54,463 nucleotides of DNA from Parabacteroides sp. (GCA_022775005.1 JALFJR010000022.1:1-54463), one strand, 5' to 3'. Positions 1 through 9,200 are shown, numbered from the stretch's first letter. The notes: generated from the sequence alone by a model not told the origin. A program made the numbers and translations.

Positions 1-193
1 CCTATTCATGTTGTGAAACATGTTTTGGATGGTGTATTCCTGTTTTTTAGGGCCTGTCCTTATGTCGAAATGTGTATCGAGGCACAGTGTACATTGAACA
101 CAAGAATGAGTCTTATTCTGAATTCGTCGAACTCACGTTAACATAGCGATTTTCACGCACAACGCCAATTTATGCATCGAAAAAAGCACTGTG

Positions 194-201
194 CAAATGT
201 A
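194..201 (-). promoter_or_regulatory. Possible leftward -7 element
   Basis: On the minus strand the bases read TACATTTG, matching the Bacteroidetes -7 consensus TAnnTTTG. I found no good TTTG box 19-21 nt upstream and the target gene is outside the window, so this is only a candidate. Confidence 0.25.
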
Positions 202-215
202 TGCTTTACAGCATA
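200..215 (-). terminator. Short hairpin after the Bat operon
   Basis: A 6-bp stem with a 4-nt loop (TATGCT-GTAA-AGCATA on the minus strand) lies 16 nt past the stop of the last operon gene. No T tract follows, so a termination role is weakly supported. It overlaps the possible -7 element at 194-201. Confidence 0.25.
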
Positions 216-231
216 TACAACGATAACTTGC

Positions 232-912
232 TTATTTTAAAAGAGATGTCAACGGCTCAGTGAATAGCAACAGGAGCAGAATGGTCACGCCTGTTGCGCT
301 CGCAATCGTATAAGCACGCCAAAGCGTCTGTTGCCTTGGTTCTTCCTCCATCCGGAATCGCTTACGCAACCGACCATAAAGCACGTAAACCGACGTTCCC
401 AAACAGAGGCCGGATAGAGCTCCCGGGATAATATCCGTAATGAAATGGACACCTAAATAGATACGGGAATAGGCGGTCAAGGTGGCCCAAAAGAACAGGC
501 TAAATCCCAACGCTTTGTTTTTCAAAATCAAAGTAAGTAACATGGCGAAGCCAAACGCATTGGCGGCATGGCTGGAGATGAAGCCATACAATCCTCCCCG
601 ATAGCCAAACACCACCTTCACCTGTGCCATGAAGTCGGGGTGATGGGTGGGGCGATAGCGCATACAGAGGGGTTTGCAGACGTGCGAAGCGAACTGGTCG
701 CACAGCGTAATGGTCAACGCAATCATCAGGAGCAACAGGAGCGATTGCCTCCAATCTCGTTTGTAGCAGAGCACATAGAGGATAAACAGGGCCAACGGCA
801 GCCAAACCACCTTTCCCGAATAGAGCCACATGAAGTGATCCAGGAAAGGGTAATCGCTGCCGTTCAGCCAAAAGAACGCCTCACGCTCCCATACCAACCA
901 TTGCTCCAGCAT
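232..912 (-). CDS. PAP2 family membrane phosphatase
   Basis: 226-residue integral membrane protein of the type 2 phosphatidic acid phosphatase (PAP2) family. These enzymes remove phosphate from lipid substrates such as undecaprenyl pyrophosphate, phosphatidylglycerophosphate or lipid A; the substrate here cannot be told. All three family motifs are visible: K-x6-RP (K80, R87, P88), an SSH version of the usual PSGH motif (residues 113-115, with the general-acid histidine H115), and SR-x5-H-x3-D (S149, R150, H156, D160). Hydrophobic segments alternate through the chain and the C-terminus ends in one near residues 205-220. It starts 9 nt after the batE stop, so it is probably the last gene of the moxR-bat operon. 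Family confident; the SSH variant is a small oddity. Confidence 0.9.
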   Translation of the reverse strand: MLEQWLVWEREAFFWLNGSDYPFLDHFMWLYSGKVVWLPLALFILYVLCYKRDWRQSLLLLLMIALTITLCDQFASHVCKPLCMRYRPTHHPDFMAQVKVVFGYRGGLYGFISSHAANAFGFAMLLTLILKNKALGFSLFFWATLTAYSRIYLGVHFITDIIPGALSGLCLGTSVYVLYGRLRKRFRMEEEPRQQTLWRAYTIASATGVTILLLLLFTEPLTSLLK

Positions 913-921
913 AGGATGGCG

Positions 922-1692
922 TTAAATGGTTTCTATATCCTTAGTGGGCAACCAACCGACGTTGCCATCCTCCAACTCGATCTCGCTCCAGGCACCCAAC
1001 GTGCTCTTGATGGAGACATAGGTGCCCTCATGCAAGACAAAGAGATCGGTACCACTGGCATCGGGTGAGCTCTTGGCCGTCACCGTAGCGGCAAAGACAA
1101 TCGCATGGTTACGGGTCTCCCACTCCCCTTTCTGGTAGTTAGCAAAGAGATTAGAGACAATCACCAAGGCCAAGAAGAGGAGCCCCAAATAGAAGCCGAT
1201 CTTCTTCAAGTAGGTCCAGCGGGCAAAGAAGAAGAGCACCAAGCAGGCGATAAAGAGCCAGAAGCAGCCGATGCTCGCCTTTGCCCAGCCATCTGCCGAA
1301 GCCCAGTTAGCCATCGCTTTCACCCATTTCACCAAGAAGAACTCGCCGACCGGCTCAATCTTGTCGATCGTCTTCTGGCGAGCCATCTGCAAGTTGAAGC
1401 GGGCATCAGCGTCACCGGGTTGTAACAAGAGGCATCGCTCATAGTTCAAGATAGCCGGACCAAGCTTGCCCGCCTTATAATAGGCATTGCCCAGGTTATA
1501 ATAGACCGCAGCAGACTCACCGTGGCTGCTCAACACCTCCTCATACAACGCTATCGCCTTGGCGTAATCCTCCGACGTATAAGCGGTCTCTGCCTCCTTC
1601 AAGGCAGCCTCTTGCGCCATGGCCAGCACCCCCACACAGAGGGAGCAAAGCGTCAAGAGGACTTTTCTGAAATATCGTGTTGTCTTCATCAT
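922..1692 (-). CDS. batE: Aerotolerance protein BatE (TPR, two membrane segments, SH3-like)
   Basis: 256 residues. The N-terminus (about 1-27) is a signal peptide. TPR repeats follow (about 28-100, with an AAVYYNLGNAYYKAGK-type helix), then two membrane helices near 138-160 and 166-186, and a C-terminal SH3-like domain (about 198-256) with the G-W-L-P strand typical of bacterial SH3 domains. This is the arrangement of BatE in the Bacteroides aerotolerance operon, where the Bat proteins are thought to form a membrane and periplasmic complex. The biochemical role of BatE is unknown; TPR and SH3 domains suggest protein and wall contacts. The start lies 2 nt after the batD stop, so the two are co-transcribed. 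Confidence 0.9.
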   Translation of the reverse strand: MMKTTRYFRKVLLTLCSLCVGVLAMAQEAALKEAETAYTSEDYAKAIALYEEVLSSHGESAAVYYNLGNAYYKAGKLGPAILNYERCLLLQPGDADARFNLQMARQKTIDKIEPVGEFFLVKWVKAMANWASADGWAKASIGCFWLFIACLVLFFFARWTYLKKIGFYLGLLFLALVIVSNLFANYQKGEWETRNHAIVFAATVTAKSSPDASGTDLFVLHEGTYVSIKSTLGAWSEIELEDGNVGWLPTKDIETI

Positions 1693-1694
1693 TC

Positions 1695-3536
1695 TTACTT
1701 TTTAATCGTATTCTCCATTTTACCAATCGCATCGACTGTTTGATCATACAGCTTATCCATCGCGTCCGAAGCCTGTGAGGGGGCATAACGGGCGAACTCG
1801 CAGGTGTTCAAGATCTCCATGAACTCCTTCGTCAATGCTTCATCCACGCCATACTTCGCCAACTCTGACTCTACATTATCTTTGGTCAATGCCGCCTGCG
1901 GAATGCTCAACTTATCGCTCAAGTAGCCCCACAATGCCCGAAGCACCTCGTCGTAGAAGGCCTCTTTCTGATTCTCCTTCATCAATTTGCCCGCATTCTT
2001 CAAACGTTTCACGGCCATCTTGTTAGCTTTCTTCGTACGTACACGCGCCACATCGGCATTCTCTTTCACCTGCTTCCGATAAAGCACGAAGAAGGCCACG
2101 AACAGCACCGCAGGGATCAGGTAGCAGAGCCAATAGCCCAAAGAGCCAAAGAACAGCCCTTCACCCTTCTCAATGAATGAGAATCCTTTCGTCTTCAAGT
2201 AGCGAATATCTTGCCCGACAAATTTCACGCTCTCCTTGTTGCTGAAGTTAGAGACCACCGGAGCGGAAGCACTGCCTCCCTCTCCCTGCTCCACATGCAA
2301 TTTGTAAGGGCCTGCGGTCAAGGTCTTGTAAGCACCTGCCTTGATGTCGAAATAAGAGAAGGCGATCGCCGGAATCTCAAAGTCGCCCGCATAACGAGGG
2401 ATTGCCATGTACTCGATGCTCTTCGTACCGGTCACACCCGCAGTAGTGGTCTTGATGTCGTTCTCCACCTTGGGATCATACACATCGAAATCATTCGGGA
2501 AATTCACCTCCGGGTTCTTCACCAACTTCACATTGCCATTACCGGTAATCTTTAACTTGATCGTCACCGCCTCATCGGTCTTCACCCGGTCGGAACTGAT
2601 CTCCGCATTCATGCTGAAGGTACCTACCGCACTGGCGAAGGAAGCTGGCTTGCCAGAAGGCAACGATTTCACGTCGATCGTCACAGGGGCAGAGGTCAAT
2701 GTCTTGCTCACATCCCGGTAGGAGTCGAAGAAGCTATCAAAGATACTTCCACCCCGCTGTGGCTGCATACGGACACGCACCACCGCATCGTACTTTCCGC
2801 TCCCGATCGTGATCTTGCCCGCACGTTGCGGATAGAGAATCACCTGACGCATCACCGCTGATTGGTAATTACGTCCCTTGTAATTCTCCAAGGTCAGTTG
2901 CTTCTCTTGGGGCAACTCGACCTCTTGTACCAAGAAACCCTCAAACTCCGGGTATTTCAATCCGGTAATCGAGAAGTTCTCCAACGAATAGACCTTGAAA
3001 GTCACCAAGAAGCCTTCCTGCTCATAGACGCTTCGCTTGGAAACATCCATCGTCACGAACAGGCGATCGTTGGAGATCGTTCCACTAGCCGAGGTCTCCT
3101 CCGCCTCTTGCTTGCCTGCTTGATCAGCAGGAAGCACCTTGATCACTAACCCGTTGGAGGTATAGTTCGCTCCATTCACCTTGATCGTCGCTGGTGCGAT
3201 ATTGAAAGTTCCCTCCTTCTTAGGCATTAACACATAGGTAAAGGTGACAGTCGTCTCACTGGTACTCTTCCCATTCACCCAGCTACTGCTGTAAGAGGTG
3301 GATTGCGACGGTCCCATCAACACCTCAAAATCGGGCATCTCCTGCACCCGTAAGTCCTTTCCCTCGGCATTCACCGTGAAGGAGAGACGGAATTGCTCAC
3401 CGACGACAACGGCCTGTGGTGCCGAGGCCTTGAAGGTCACATCCGCTGCCTTCGCCCCCATGCTCACGATCAGCATCAAGCAAAAGAAGCCGATCCATTT
3501 CCTTATCGTATCTCTCATATCTGTTGTTATTTGCAT
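1695..3536 (-). CDS. batD: Aerotolerance protein BatD
   Basis: 613 residues, BatD family (Pfam oxygen-tolerance family). An N-terminal signal peptide (to about residue 30) precedes a long periplasmic part built of Ig-like beta domains. One membrane helix lies near residues 462-482 (sequence around LCYLIPAVLFVAFFVLY), followed by a basic, helical cytoplasmic tail ending at KK. BatD is the large surface-exposed partner of the VWA proteins BatA and BatB. The ATG used lies one base after the stop of the upstream batB-batC gene; an in-frame ATG at 3516-3518 would give an equally good signal peptide. Family assignment is secure; the exact function in aerotolerance is not known. Confidence 0.9.
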   Translation of the reverse strand: MQITTDMRDTIRKWIGFFCLMLIVSMGAKAADVTFKASAPQAVVVGEQFRLSFTVNAEGKDLRVQEMPDFEVLMGPSQSTSYSSSWVNGKSTSETTVTFTYVLMPKKEGTFNIAPATIKVNGANYTSNGLVIKVLPADQAGKQEAEETSASGTISNDRLFVTMDVSKRSVYEQEGFLVTFKVYSLENFSITGLKYPEFEGFLVQEVELPQEKQLTLENYKGRNYQSAVMRQVILYPQRAGKITIGSGKYDAVVRVRMQPQRGGSIFDSFFDSYRDVSKTLTSAPVTIDVKSLPSGKPASFASAVGTFSMNAEISSDRVKTDEAVTIKLKITGNGNVKLVKNPEVNFPNDFDVYDPKVENDIKTTTAGVTGTKSIEYMAIPRYAGDFEIPAIAFSYFDIKAGAYKTLTAGPYKLHVEQGEGGSASAPVVSNFSNKESVKFVGQDIRYLKTKGFSFIEKGEGLFFGSLGYWLCYLIPAVLFVAFFVLYRKQVKENADVARVRTKKANKMAVKRLKNAGKLMKENQKEAFYDEVLRALWGYLSDKLSIPQAALTKDNVESELAKYGVDEALTKEFMEILNTCEFARYAPSQASDAMDKLYDQTVDAIGKMENTIKK

Positions 3537-3537
3537 T

Positions 3538-5265
3538 TTACCACTCTTTTTCGGTCTTCCGACGCTGTTGCTGCTGCATCTGCGCCTTCTTCACCTTCTC
3601 TTGTGTGTCTTTCTCATCCTGCAAGAAGGCATCCAACATCTGCTGCGCGTTATCCTTGCTCATCTGCTCGTTGGGCTGCTGCTGCTGTTGCGTCTTGTCT
3701 TGCTTCTGATCATCTTGCGGCTGCGGTTGTTGCTGCTGCTGTTGATCATCCTTCTGATCCTTGCTCTCCTGCTTGTCGTCGTTCTGCTGATCTTGACTCT
3801 GATCTTGGTTCTGCTGATCGCTCAGGAGCTTCTGTGCCAACGCCAAGTTGTAGCGGGTCTCATCATCCGAAGGATTCAAGCGCAACGACTGCTTGTAGGC
3901 CTCCACCGCCTTGCCATAGTCCTTGCCGTTCATGAAGATGTTACCCATATTGTGATAGACACCCGAAAGCCGTTGCTTGCCCTCCGGAGTCTCCACCAAC
4001 TTCTCGCCCTGTCCAGCCAACAGCTGGTATTGCTCAGCCGCCTCGGGAAACTTACCCTGTTTGTAGAGCGCATTACCCAGGTTATAGGTTCCCTCTACCG
4101 AACGGGGATTCACCTCCAAGCTCTTGCGGTACTCAATCTCTGACTCGGTAAACTTCTCACTCTCGTAGAGCTTATTTCCCTCCTTCACATGCTGACGCTC
4201 CGCTTTTTGGGCAAAAGCAGTCTGTCCCATCACCAACAGCAACAACACGGAAAAGAGCTTTACCTTTCGGAACACACGATTCTTCCGATCCAACGTCAGG
4301 AAATCAGCCAAGAGCAAGAAGAGAGCGATCCAAGCGAAGACCTGAAACTGCTCATCATATTCTGAATAAACCTTACTGTCTAACTCTGTCTTGTTCATCT
4401 TGTCAATTTCTTGCTGCAAGGCTTTCAAAGCAGAGTTGGTATTATCGGCACGCACATACATGCCATTTCCCGCAGCGGCAATACCTTGCGCCATCTCCTC
4501 GTTCAACTTGGTAATGACAATATTACCCTCTTTATCCTTCATGTAATTGTTGCTACCGTCAATAGGAATCGGCGCTCCCTTCGGATCGCCCATACCCACA
4601 ATATTCACATGAATACCCTTCTCGGCAGCCGCTTTTGCTGCTCCTACGGCATCATCCTCGTGGTTCTCACCATCCGTGATCAGGACAATGGCCTTATCGC
4701 TACTCTCATTCGGGGTAAAGGAGCGAGCCGCCAAGTTGATGGCCGCACCGATTGCCGTTCCTTGCGTTGAGATCATGGCCGGATTGATGGATGAGAGAAA
4801 CATTTTCGCCGAAATATAGTCGGAAGTAATAGGCAACTGAGTAAAGGCATCGCCCGCAAAAACGATTAGGCCCACCTTGTCATTCGTGAAACCATCGGTC
4901 AAGCGAGAAAGCATCTGCTTTGCCTTATCCAAACGATTGGGGGAGACATCCTCCGCCAACATGGAATTGGAGACATCCAAACAGACCATGATCTCCACGC
5001 CCTGTCGCTTCACGGTCTCCAATTTCGTACCGAACTGAGGACCCGCCATGACAAAGATAACCATCGTAATGGCCCCGGACAACAGCCAAAACTTCAGGTG
5101 CTGGCGTTTGGGCGATACCTCAGGCATCAACTCCGCCAACAACGTGGGGTTACCATATCGTTTGATCGCTCTCCGTTTGGCTAAGCAGGCATAGAGGTAG
5201 AACACCACCAACGCCGGCACCAAGAAGAGCAAATATAAAAAATCCGGATGTGCAAATCGAAACAT
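3538..5265 (-). CDS. batB: BatB-BatC fusion: VWA domain protein joined to TPR protein
   Basis: 575 residues joining what are usually two Bat proteins. Residues 1-325 are BatB: membrane helices near 9-27 and 58-74, a von Willebrand A domain with an intact metal site (D97-V-S-N-S101, T170, and D198 in LITDGE), and a helix at 309-323. Residues 336-353 are hydrophobic and end AFAQ, just like the signal peptide expected at the start of a separate BatC. TPR repeats follow (about 356-480), then a tail from 481 to 575 dominated by Gln, Asp and Lys. The reading frame is open across the junction at about 4207-4278 with no stop. Family identity is firm; whether the chain is cleaved at AFAQ is unknown. 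Confidence 0.9.
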   Translation of the reverse strand: MFRFAHPDFLYLLFLVPALVVFYLYACLAKRRAIKRYGNPTLLAELMPEVSPKRQHLKFWLLSGAITMVIFVMAGPQFGTKLETVKRQGVEIMVCLDVSNSMLAEDVSPNRLDKAKQMLSRLTDGFTNDKVGLIVFAGDAFTQLPITSDYISAKMFLSSINPAMISTQGTAIGAAINLAARSFTPNESSDKAIVLITDGENHEDDAVGAAKAAAEKGIHVNIVGMGDPKGAPIPIDGSNNYMKDKEGNIVITKLNEEMAQGIAAAGNGMYVRADNTNSALKALQQEIDKMNKTELDSKVYSEYDEQFQVFAWIALFLLLADFLTLDRKNRVFRKVKLFSVLLLLVMGQTAFAQKAERQHVKEGNKLYESEKFTESEIEYRKSLEVNPRSVEGTYNLGNALYKQGKFPEAAEQYQLLAGQGEKLVETPEGKQRLSGVYHNMGNIFMNGKDYGKAVEAYKQSLRLNPSDDETRYNLALAQKLLSDQQNQDQSQDQQNDDKQESKDQKDDQQQQQQPQPQDDQKQDKTQQQQQPNEQMSKDNAQQMLDAFLQDEKDTQEKVKKAQMQQQQRRKTEKEW

Positions 5266-5280
5266 AAGCCTTTTTCTCTT

Positions 5281-6267
5281 TTAGGGTATATTTCTCAACA
5301 ATGTATTCCTTAACACAATCTCCATCAGCAACAAGACAAATACCAGCAAGGCCCAGTTCTTATACTCCTCCTGCTTCTTGCTGAACTCCTGTACGCTGAT
5401 CTTGGTCTTCTCCATCTGGTCGATCTCCGCATAGATCTCCTTTAAGCTGGCATTATCCGTCGCCCGGAAATACTGGCCACCCGTGATAGATGCGATCTGT
5501 TTCAAGGTCGCCTCATCAATCTCAACGGGGATATTCTGGTATTGCACACCAAAAGCCGTCTGAAAGGGATAGGGAGCCATGCCCTGTGTACCGACACCGA
5601 TCGTATAGACACGCACACCAAAGGTCTTGGCGATCTCAGCCGCCGTCACCGGAGCGATCTCGCCCGCATTGTTTGAGCCATCCGTCAACAGGATGATGAC
5701 CTTCGACTTCGCCTGGCTGTCCTTGATACGACTCACCGCATTCGCCAAACCCAAGCCAATCGCCGTACCATCTTGAATCATTCCGCTCTGGATATCCTTG
5801 AACAGGTTCAACAGCACCGCATGATCCGTGGTCAACGGACACTGCGTAAAACTCTCTGCGGAGAAGACCACTAAACCGATGTTATCATTCGGACGACCGT
5901 TGATGAAGGAGGCCGCTACATCTTTCGCTGCCTCCAAGCGATTGGGCTTCAAGTCTTGCGCCAACATACTACCAGAGATATCCATCGACAACATAATGTC
6001 GATACCCTCTGTCGAAGAGCTGGACCAGCTGTCTGTGGATTGCGGACGGGCCAAGACCACGATCAGCAAAGCCACCGCCAAAAGCCGACAGATAAAGGGC
6101 AGATGGCGCAGGTAAACGATCCAAGAAGAGGCCTCCGGTGCATCGAACGCCTCCGAAGAAGAGACCTGCAAGCTGGCTTGGTTCTTGCTCAACTTGTAGA
6201 TATACCATCCCACCATCGGGATCAGCAACAACAACAAATATAAATAATGGGGATTCGCAAAAACCAT
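5281..6267 (-). CDS. batA: Aerotolerance protein BatA (VWA domain)
   Basis: 328 residues. Two N-terminal membrane helices (about 8-24 and 57-73) precede a von Willebrand A domain with a complete MIDAS metal site (D96-I-S-G-S100, a TAIG threonine and the LLTDGSNN aspartate). A third helix lies near 305-323, so the VWA domain is predicted to face the periplasm. It is homologous to the BatB half of the next gene, the usual paired arrangement. Only 15 nt separate it from batB-batC, and 5 nt from the upstream gene's stop, so it belongs to the same operon. BatA/BatB were defined in the Bacteroides fragilis aerotolerance operon; the partner bound by the MIDAS site is unknown. Confidence 0.92.
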   Translation of the reverse strand: MVFANPHYLYLLLLLIPMVGWYIYKLSKNQASLQVSSSEAFDAPEASSWIVYLRHLPFICRLLAVALLIVVLARPQSTDSWSSSSTEGIDIMLSMDISGSMLAQDLKPNRLEAAKDVAASFINGRPNDNIGLVVFSAESFTQCPLTTDHAVLLNLFKDIQSGMIQDGTAIGLGLANAVSRIKDSQAKSKVIILLTDGSNNAGEIAPVTAAEIAKTFGVRVYTIGVGTQGMAPYPFQTAFGVQYQNIPVEIDEATLKQIASITGGQYFRATDNASLKEIYAEIDQMEKTKISVQEFSKKQEEYKNWALLVFVLLLMEIVLRNTLLRNIP

Positions 6268-6272
6268 CTCTT

Positions 6273-7247
6273 TTACTCCTCTTTCTTTTCAGTTGATTCA
6301 TCCTCCGGCTTGACTAACTCTACCACCTTCGTCTGGTTGACAAAGAGGTAAGCGTTCACCAAACTCAAATCATTCTCATCAGGCAGCGGGTTCATCTTCG
6401 CGAACTTCACGAAATCCGCCAACGACAGAATCTGCTGCAAATTATCATAGACACTCTGTGCCTCGGTCGTCTGTTTGATCAACTCCAAGATCTCGCCAGA
6501 GGTCATCTCCATCGCATTGATCCCGAACCGACCGACGATATAGCGACGCAGGGTCTCCGTGATCAAGGTGTAATACTCCTTACTACGTCCCTGTTGCCAC
6601 AGCTTCTGCTGCTTGATCTCGTCCAGCTCCTTGATGGCCTGCTCATGAGGCGGCAACTTCGGCTCCTCCTTCTTGAAAGGAATCAACGATTTCCGCTCAC
6701 GCATCCGCTTCCAGACGTACCAAGCCAAAACAGCCAGCAACAACACCAACAATATACCTATTATTATAGGATAATAGTCGGCGAGCACGAAAGGCGGTTT
6801 CCATACCTGCTTGATGTCGAAAAACTCCTCAGGATTCTCCACATTGACAGGCAAGGTAGAGACTTTCAAGGCCACTTGGTTGGAATAAACCGTATCGGTA
6901 CCATCTATGACCTTCAATGGAGGCAAGAGATAGAGCGACGAGTCAAATGAGGTGATCAGCACGTCTTGCTTGATCACCATCCGGTTATTCTCAATTTTCG
7001 TGGAGTCCGGTTTCGAGAGGTTCAGCACCTCCACACCGGCCATCAGCGTATCATTCGGAATGACCACCTGCACCGGACGGTCTTGATCTGCCGTGACCGT
7101 CAAATGCAACACCGTCTGCTCACCAATCAGGATCGCAGCCGAGTCGATCGCTACATCTATCAACGGGCGTTGTTGCGCCTCCACCTTCCCACAGCAAAGG
7201 AAAGCCAAACCGATGAGCGACAAGAGGGTGTTTTTTATCAATTTCAT
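6273..7247 (-). CDS. BatD-like membrane protein of the Bat operon (DUF4381-like)
   Basis: 324 residues, no catalytic motif. A signal peptide ends near residue 25 (CCGKVEA). A beta-rich Ig-like periplasmic domain follows (about 27-150), resembling one BatD module, then a membrane helix at 159-179 and a charged, helical cytoplasmic region (180-324) rich in Lys and Glu that ends EEKKEE-like. It sits between the DUF58 gene and batA, where MoxR/VWA operons commonly hold a protein of this shape (DUF4381-type). A likely role is to link the cytoplasmic MoxR/DUF58 pair to the periplasmic VWA proteins, which is inference from context. The start follows the DUF58 stop by 11 nt. Confidence 0.75.
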   Translation of the reverse strand: MKLIKNTLLSLIGLAFLCCGKVEAQQRPLIDVAIDSAAILIGEQTVLHLTVTADQDRPVQVVIPNDTLMAGVEVLNLSKPDSTKIENNRMVIKQDVLITSFDSSLYLLPPLKVIDGTDTVYSNQVALKVSTLPVNVENPEEFFDIKQVWKPPFVLADYYPIIIGILLVLLLAVLAWYVWKRMRERKSLIPFKKEEPKLPPHEQAIKELDEIKQQKLWQQGRSKEYYTLITETLRRYIVGRFGINAMEMTSGEILELIKQTTEAQSVYDNLQQILSLADFVKFAKMNPLPDENDLSLVNAYLFVNQTKVVELVKPEDESTEKKEE

Positions 7248-7258
7248 CTATTTACCTT

Positions 7259-8128
7259 TCAACTACGTTTGTCAAAAAGCGCAATCAACGCTTTCACATA
7301 ATCATCCTCCGTTCGGATAGAGACCGCATCCACCCGGCATTTCTTGAACGTATCGCTCATGGCCGTCTGACGCTTCTCCCACCATGTTTTATAAGCCTCA
7401 CGCACACGGGCAGAACCGCTATCAATCCAACGCTCCTGCCCAGTCTCCGCATCCTTGATCTTCATCAGACCTACCGACGGCAACTCCGTCTCTCGCTGGT
7501 CATAAACCTGGATCGCTACCATGTCATGCTTCCGATTGGCCACGGTCAAGGCGTCCTTAAACCCGCCCTTATCGATGAAATCGGAAATCAGGAAGGCCGT
7601 ACAACGTTTCTTGATCGCATTGGTCAGGTATTTCAGCACCTGACCGATGTCCGTCCGCTTCGCCTCCGGCTGGAAATCGATCAACTCACGGATGATATAG
7701 AGGATATGTTTCTTTCCCTTCTGAGGCGGGATGAACTTCTCGATCCGGTCAGAGAAAAAGATCACACCAATCTTATCGTTGTTCTGGATCGCCGAGAAGG
7801 CCAAGGTAGCGGCAATCTCTGTCATCACCTCTTTCTTCATGACATTGACCGATCCGAAATCACGGCTGCCAGAGACATCCACCAAGAGCATCACGGTCAG
7901 CTCACGCTCCTCCTCGAACACCTTCACATACGGACGTACATAGCGGGCGGTCACATTCCAATCAATGTCACGAATATCATCGCCATATTGATACTCGCGC
8001 ACCTCACTGAAAGCCATACCCCTACCCTTGAAAGCCGAGTGGTATTGTCCGGCGAAGATGTTGCGAGACAGACCACGTGTCTTGATCTCGATCTGGCGAA
8101 CCTTCTTTAATAACTCACTGGTTTCCAT
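7259..8128 (-). CDS. DUF58 domain protein (VWA-like partner of MoxR)
   Basis: 289 residues, soluble. It carries the DUF58 signature (residues 35-62, ending with the DIRDIDWNVTAR pattern) followed by a VWA-like fold with a D84-V-S-G-S88 metal-site sequence. DUF58 proteins are almost always encoded next to MoxR ATPases, as here (7 nt gap), and are thought to be MoxR clients or adaptors. No signal peptide or membrane helix is visible, unlike BatA/BatB, so it probably acts at the cytoplasmic face. Family assignment is firm; molecular role unknown. Confidence 0.92.
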   Translation of the reverse strand: METSELLKKVRQIEIKTRGLSRNIFAGQYHSAFKGRGMAFSEVREYQYGDDIRDIDWNVTARYVRPYVKVFEEERELTVMLLVDVSGSRDFGSVNVMKKEVMTEIAATLAFSAIQNNDKIGVIFFSDRIEKFIPPQKGKKHILYIIRELIDFQPEAKRTDIGQVLKYLTNAIKKRCTAFLISDFIDKGGFKDALTVANRKHDMVAIQVYDQRETELPSVGLMKIKDAETGQERWIDSGSARVREAYKTWWEKRQTAMSDTFKKCRVDAVSIRTEDDYVKALIALFDKRS

Positions 8129-8135
8129 CGTTCAA

Positions 8136-9131
8136 TTAGGGTACTTCTACTTTGTTCAAAATCTCGCTGATCACCTCCTCAGCCGTCAAGTTGTTGGCCT
8201 CTGCCTCATAGCTCAAACCGATACGGTGACGCATCACATCGTGGCAAACCGCACGGATGTCCTCCGGGATCACATAACCACGGCGTTTGATGAAGGCATA
8301 CGCACGAGCGGCTAACGCCAAGTTGATGGAAGCACGGGGTGAAGCTCCGAAAGAGATCATATTGGCCAAGTTAGGCAAACCAGCCTCTGCCGGGAAACGA
8401 GTCGCAAAGACAATATCCACGATGTAACGCTCGATCTTCTCATCCAGATAGACCTCACGCACCACGTTACGGGCATCCAAGATCTCCTCCTTCGTCAGGA
8501 TCGGCTTGATCTCCGGGCGCTCACCAGAGATATTCTGGCGGATAATCAGTTTCTCCTCCTCCTTCTTCGGATAGTTGATGATCACCTTCAACATGAAACG
8601 ATCGACCTGTGCCTCAGGCAACGGATAGGTACCCTCCTGCTCGATCGGGTTCTGGGTAGCCATCACCAAGAAGGGCTTCGGCAACTGATAGGTCTTCTCA
8701 CTGATCGTCACTTGACGCTCCTGCATCGCCTCCAGCAAAGCACTCTGCACCTTGGCCGGTGCACGGTTGATCTCATCTGCCAACACGAAGTTCGCAAAAA
8801 TCGGACCCTGCTTCACTTGGAACTCCTCACTCTTCTGGCTATAAATCATTGTACCGATCACATCTGCCGGCAACAAATCCGGAGTAAACTGGATACGGCT
8901 ATATTTGGCGTCAATCAAAGAAGACAATGTTTTGATGGCTAATGTCTTTGCCAAACCGGGAACACCTTCCAACAGGATATGTCCATCCGACAGCAAACCG
9001 ATCAATAAGGATTCTACCAAATGCTTCTGACCCACGATAACCTTATCCATTCCCATCGTAATCATGTTCACAAAGGAACTCTTACTCTCAATGCGCGCAT
9101 TCAACTCACGAATGTCTATTGTCTGACTCAT
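8136..9131 (-). CDS. moxR: MoxR family AAA+ ATPase
   Basis: 331 residues, cytoplasmic AAA+ ATPase of the MoxR group. Walker A is GVPGLAKT (56-63), Walker B is LADE (117-120) followed by INRAP, and the sensor-1 strand is MATQNPIEQEGTYPLPEAQ-like. MoxR proteins act as chaperones for VWA-domain proteins and metal-centre assembly, which fits the DUF58, BatA and BatB genes downstream. It is the first gene of the operon: 143 nt of non-coding sequence precede it, with a TAATTTTG -7 element about 70 nt upstream. The ATG at 9129-9131 begins a typical MoxR N-terminus. Confidence 0.94.
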   Translation of the reverse strand: MSQTIDIRELNARIESKSSFVNMITMGMDKVIVGQKHLVESLLIGLLSDGHILLEGVPGLAKTLAIKTLSSLIDAKYSRIQFTPDLLPADVIGTMIYSQKSEEFQVKQGPIFANFVLADEINRAPAKVQSALLEAMQERQVTISEKTYQLPKPFLVMATQNPIEQEGTYPLPEAQVDRFMLKVIINYPKKEEEKLIIRQNISGERPEIKPILTKEEILDARNVVREVYLDEKIERYIVDIVFATRFPAEAGLPNLANMISFGASPRASINLALAARAYAFIKRRGYVIPEDIRAVCHDVMRHRIGLSYEAEANNLTAEEVISEILNKVEVP

Positions 9132-9200
9132 AAGATTTTTCTCTATTATGTTTTTACGTTTCTATATATTACTCTGTTACTTGTCTTTTTTTACACTGCG

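Larger units (their letters stand above)
1..231. other. Left-edge non-coding stretch
   Basis: No convincing gene is visible here. It holds a 6-bp inverted repeat at 7-22 (CATGTT/AACATG), a second at 200-215 (TATGCT/AGCATA) just past the PAP2 stop, and a leftward TACATTTG (-7 type) at 194-201. The last could drive a gene lying beyond the left edge. Confidence 0.5.

Noticed and set aside
3298-4143. Long Leu/Val-rich open frame on the plus strand
   Set aside because: It lies opposite the Gln-rich part of batB-batC and batD; its composition is the mirror of CAG/CAA and GAT codons there, with no family resemblance.
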